A stretch of 5,892 nucleotides of DNA from an uncultured Bacilli bacterium. Lineage in GTDB: Bacteria > Bacillota_I > Bacilli_A > RF39 > UBA660. Within the stretch, counting starts at the first letter, position 1. The number at the start of each line of letters is the position of its first letter. The stretch lies in contig CAKPCA010000034.1 in the NCBI GenBank assembly GCA_934141145.1, positions 1-5,892 of the forward strand. The letters are read 5' to 3'. The translations under genes and the position numbers were made by a program. The notes under the pieces are model-generated. The model had not been told where the DNA came from, did no database searches, and was given only the letters and a program-made list of their open reading frames with translations. Of the stretch, positions 5,880 to 5,892 are shown piece after piece.

Positions 5880-5892
5880 ATCTTTCCAGAAA

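Larger units (their letters stand above)
5699..5892. other. AT-rich intergenic region upstream of tnpV
   Basis: No open frame with a ribosome binding site is visible on either strand. The stretch holds the tandem and spaced repeats and the outward promoter listed separately. I found no convincing minus-strand -35/-10 pair for tnpV itself. Confidence 0.6.

Overview
The window is strongly AT-rich DNA using the standard bacterial code. It has strong GGAG-type ribosome binding sites, tight operons and a TnpV-family gene, which is typical of mobile elements in Clostridia and related gut Bacillota. I therefore read it as an accessory (defence or mobile) island of a low-GC Firmicute. The species cannot be named from the sequence.

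Layout, left to right. (1) 1-1485, +: C-terminal 494 residues of an MmeI-like N6-adenine DNA methyltransferase / type II restriction-modification protein. Its N-terminus lies outside the window. (2) 1511-2368, +: a DUF3800 protein (predicted RNase H-like nuclease fold), 25 bp downstream with its own RBS, so apparently in the same operon. (3) 2360-2470, -: a compact non-coding RNA locus facing the DUF3800 gene. It has a near-consensus promoter (TTGACA-N17-TATATT), about 76 nt with three hairpins, and a Rho-independent terminator whose hairpin begins in the DUF3800 stop codon. G-U wobble pairs fix the minus strand as the functional one. (4) 2551-4893, +: a 780-residue ABC/AAA_13-type ATPase with a CxxC zinc-hook-like motif and a C-terminal R-x3-E ... 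H triad, an architecture matching the anticodon nuclease RloC. (5) 4898-5015, +: a structured 3' region with a small hairpin, a potential H-type pseudoknot and an 11-bp terminator. (6) 5684-5014, -: tnpV followed by an unrecognised small gene overlapping it by 4 bp (ATGA), convergent to the ATPase gene. (7) 5685-5892: AT-rich non-coding DNA with a 12-bp tandem repeat, a spaced 10-bp direct repeat and an outward extended -10 promoter, possibly the edge of another mobile element.

How the parts may work together (inference): the methyltransferase would provide self/non-self DNA modification. The RloC-like protein would be a back-up that cleaves tRNA when restriction fails or DNA is damaged. The DUF3800 protein and its convergent small RNA look like a separate nuclease-plus-RNA module inserted between them. 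The DUF3800/ncRNA pair is the least explained and most interesting part of the window.
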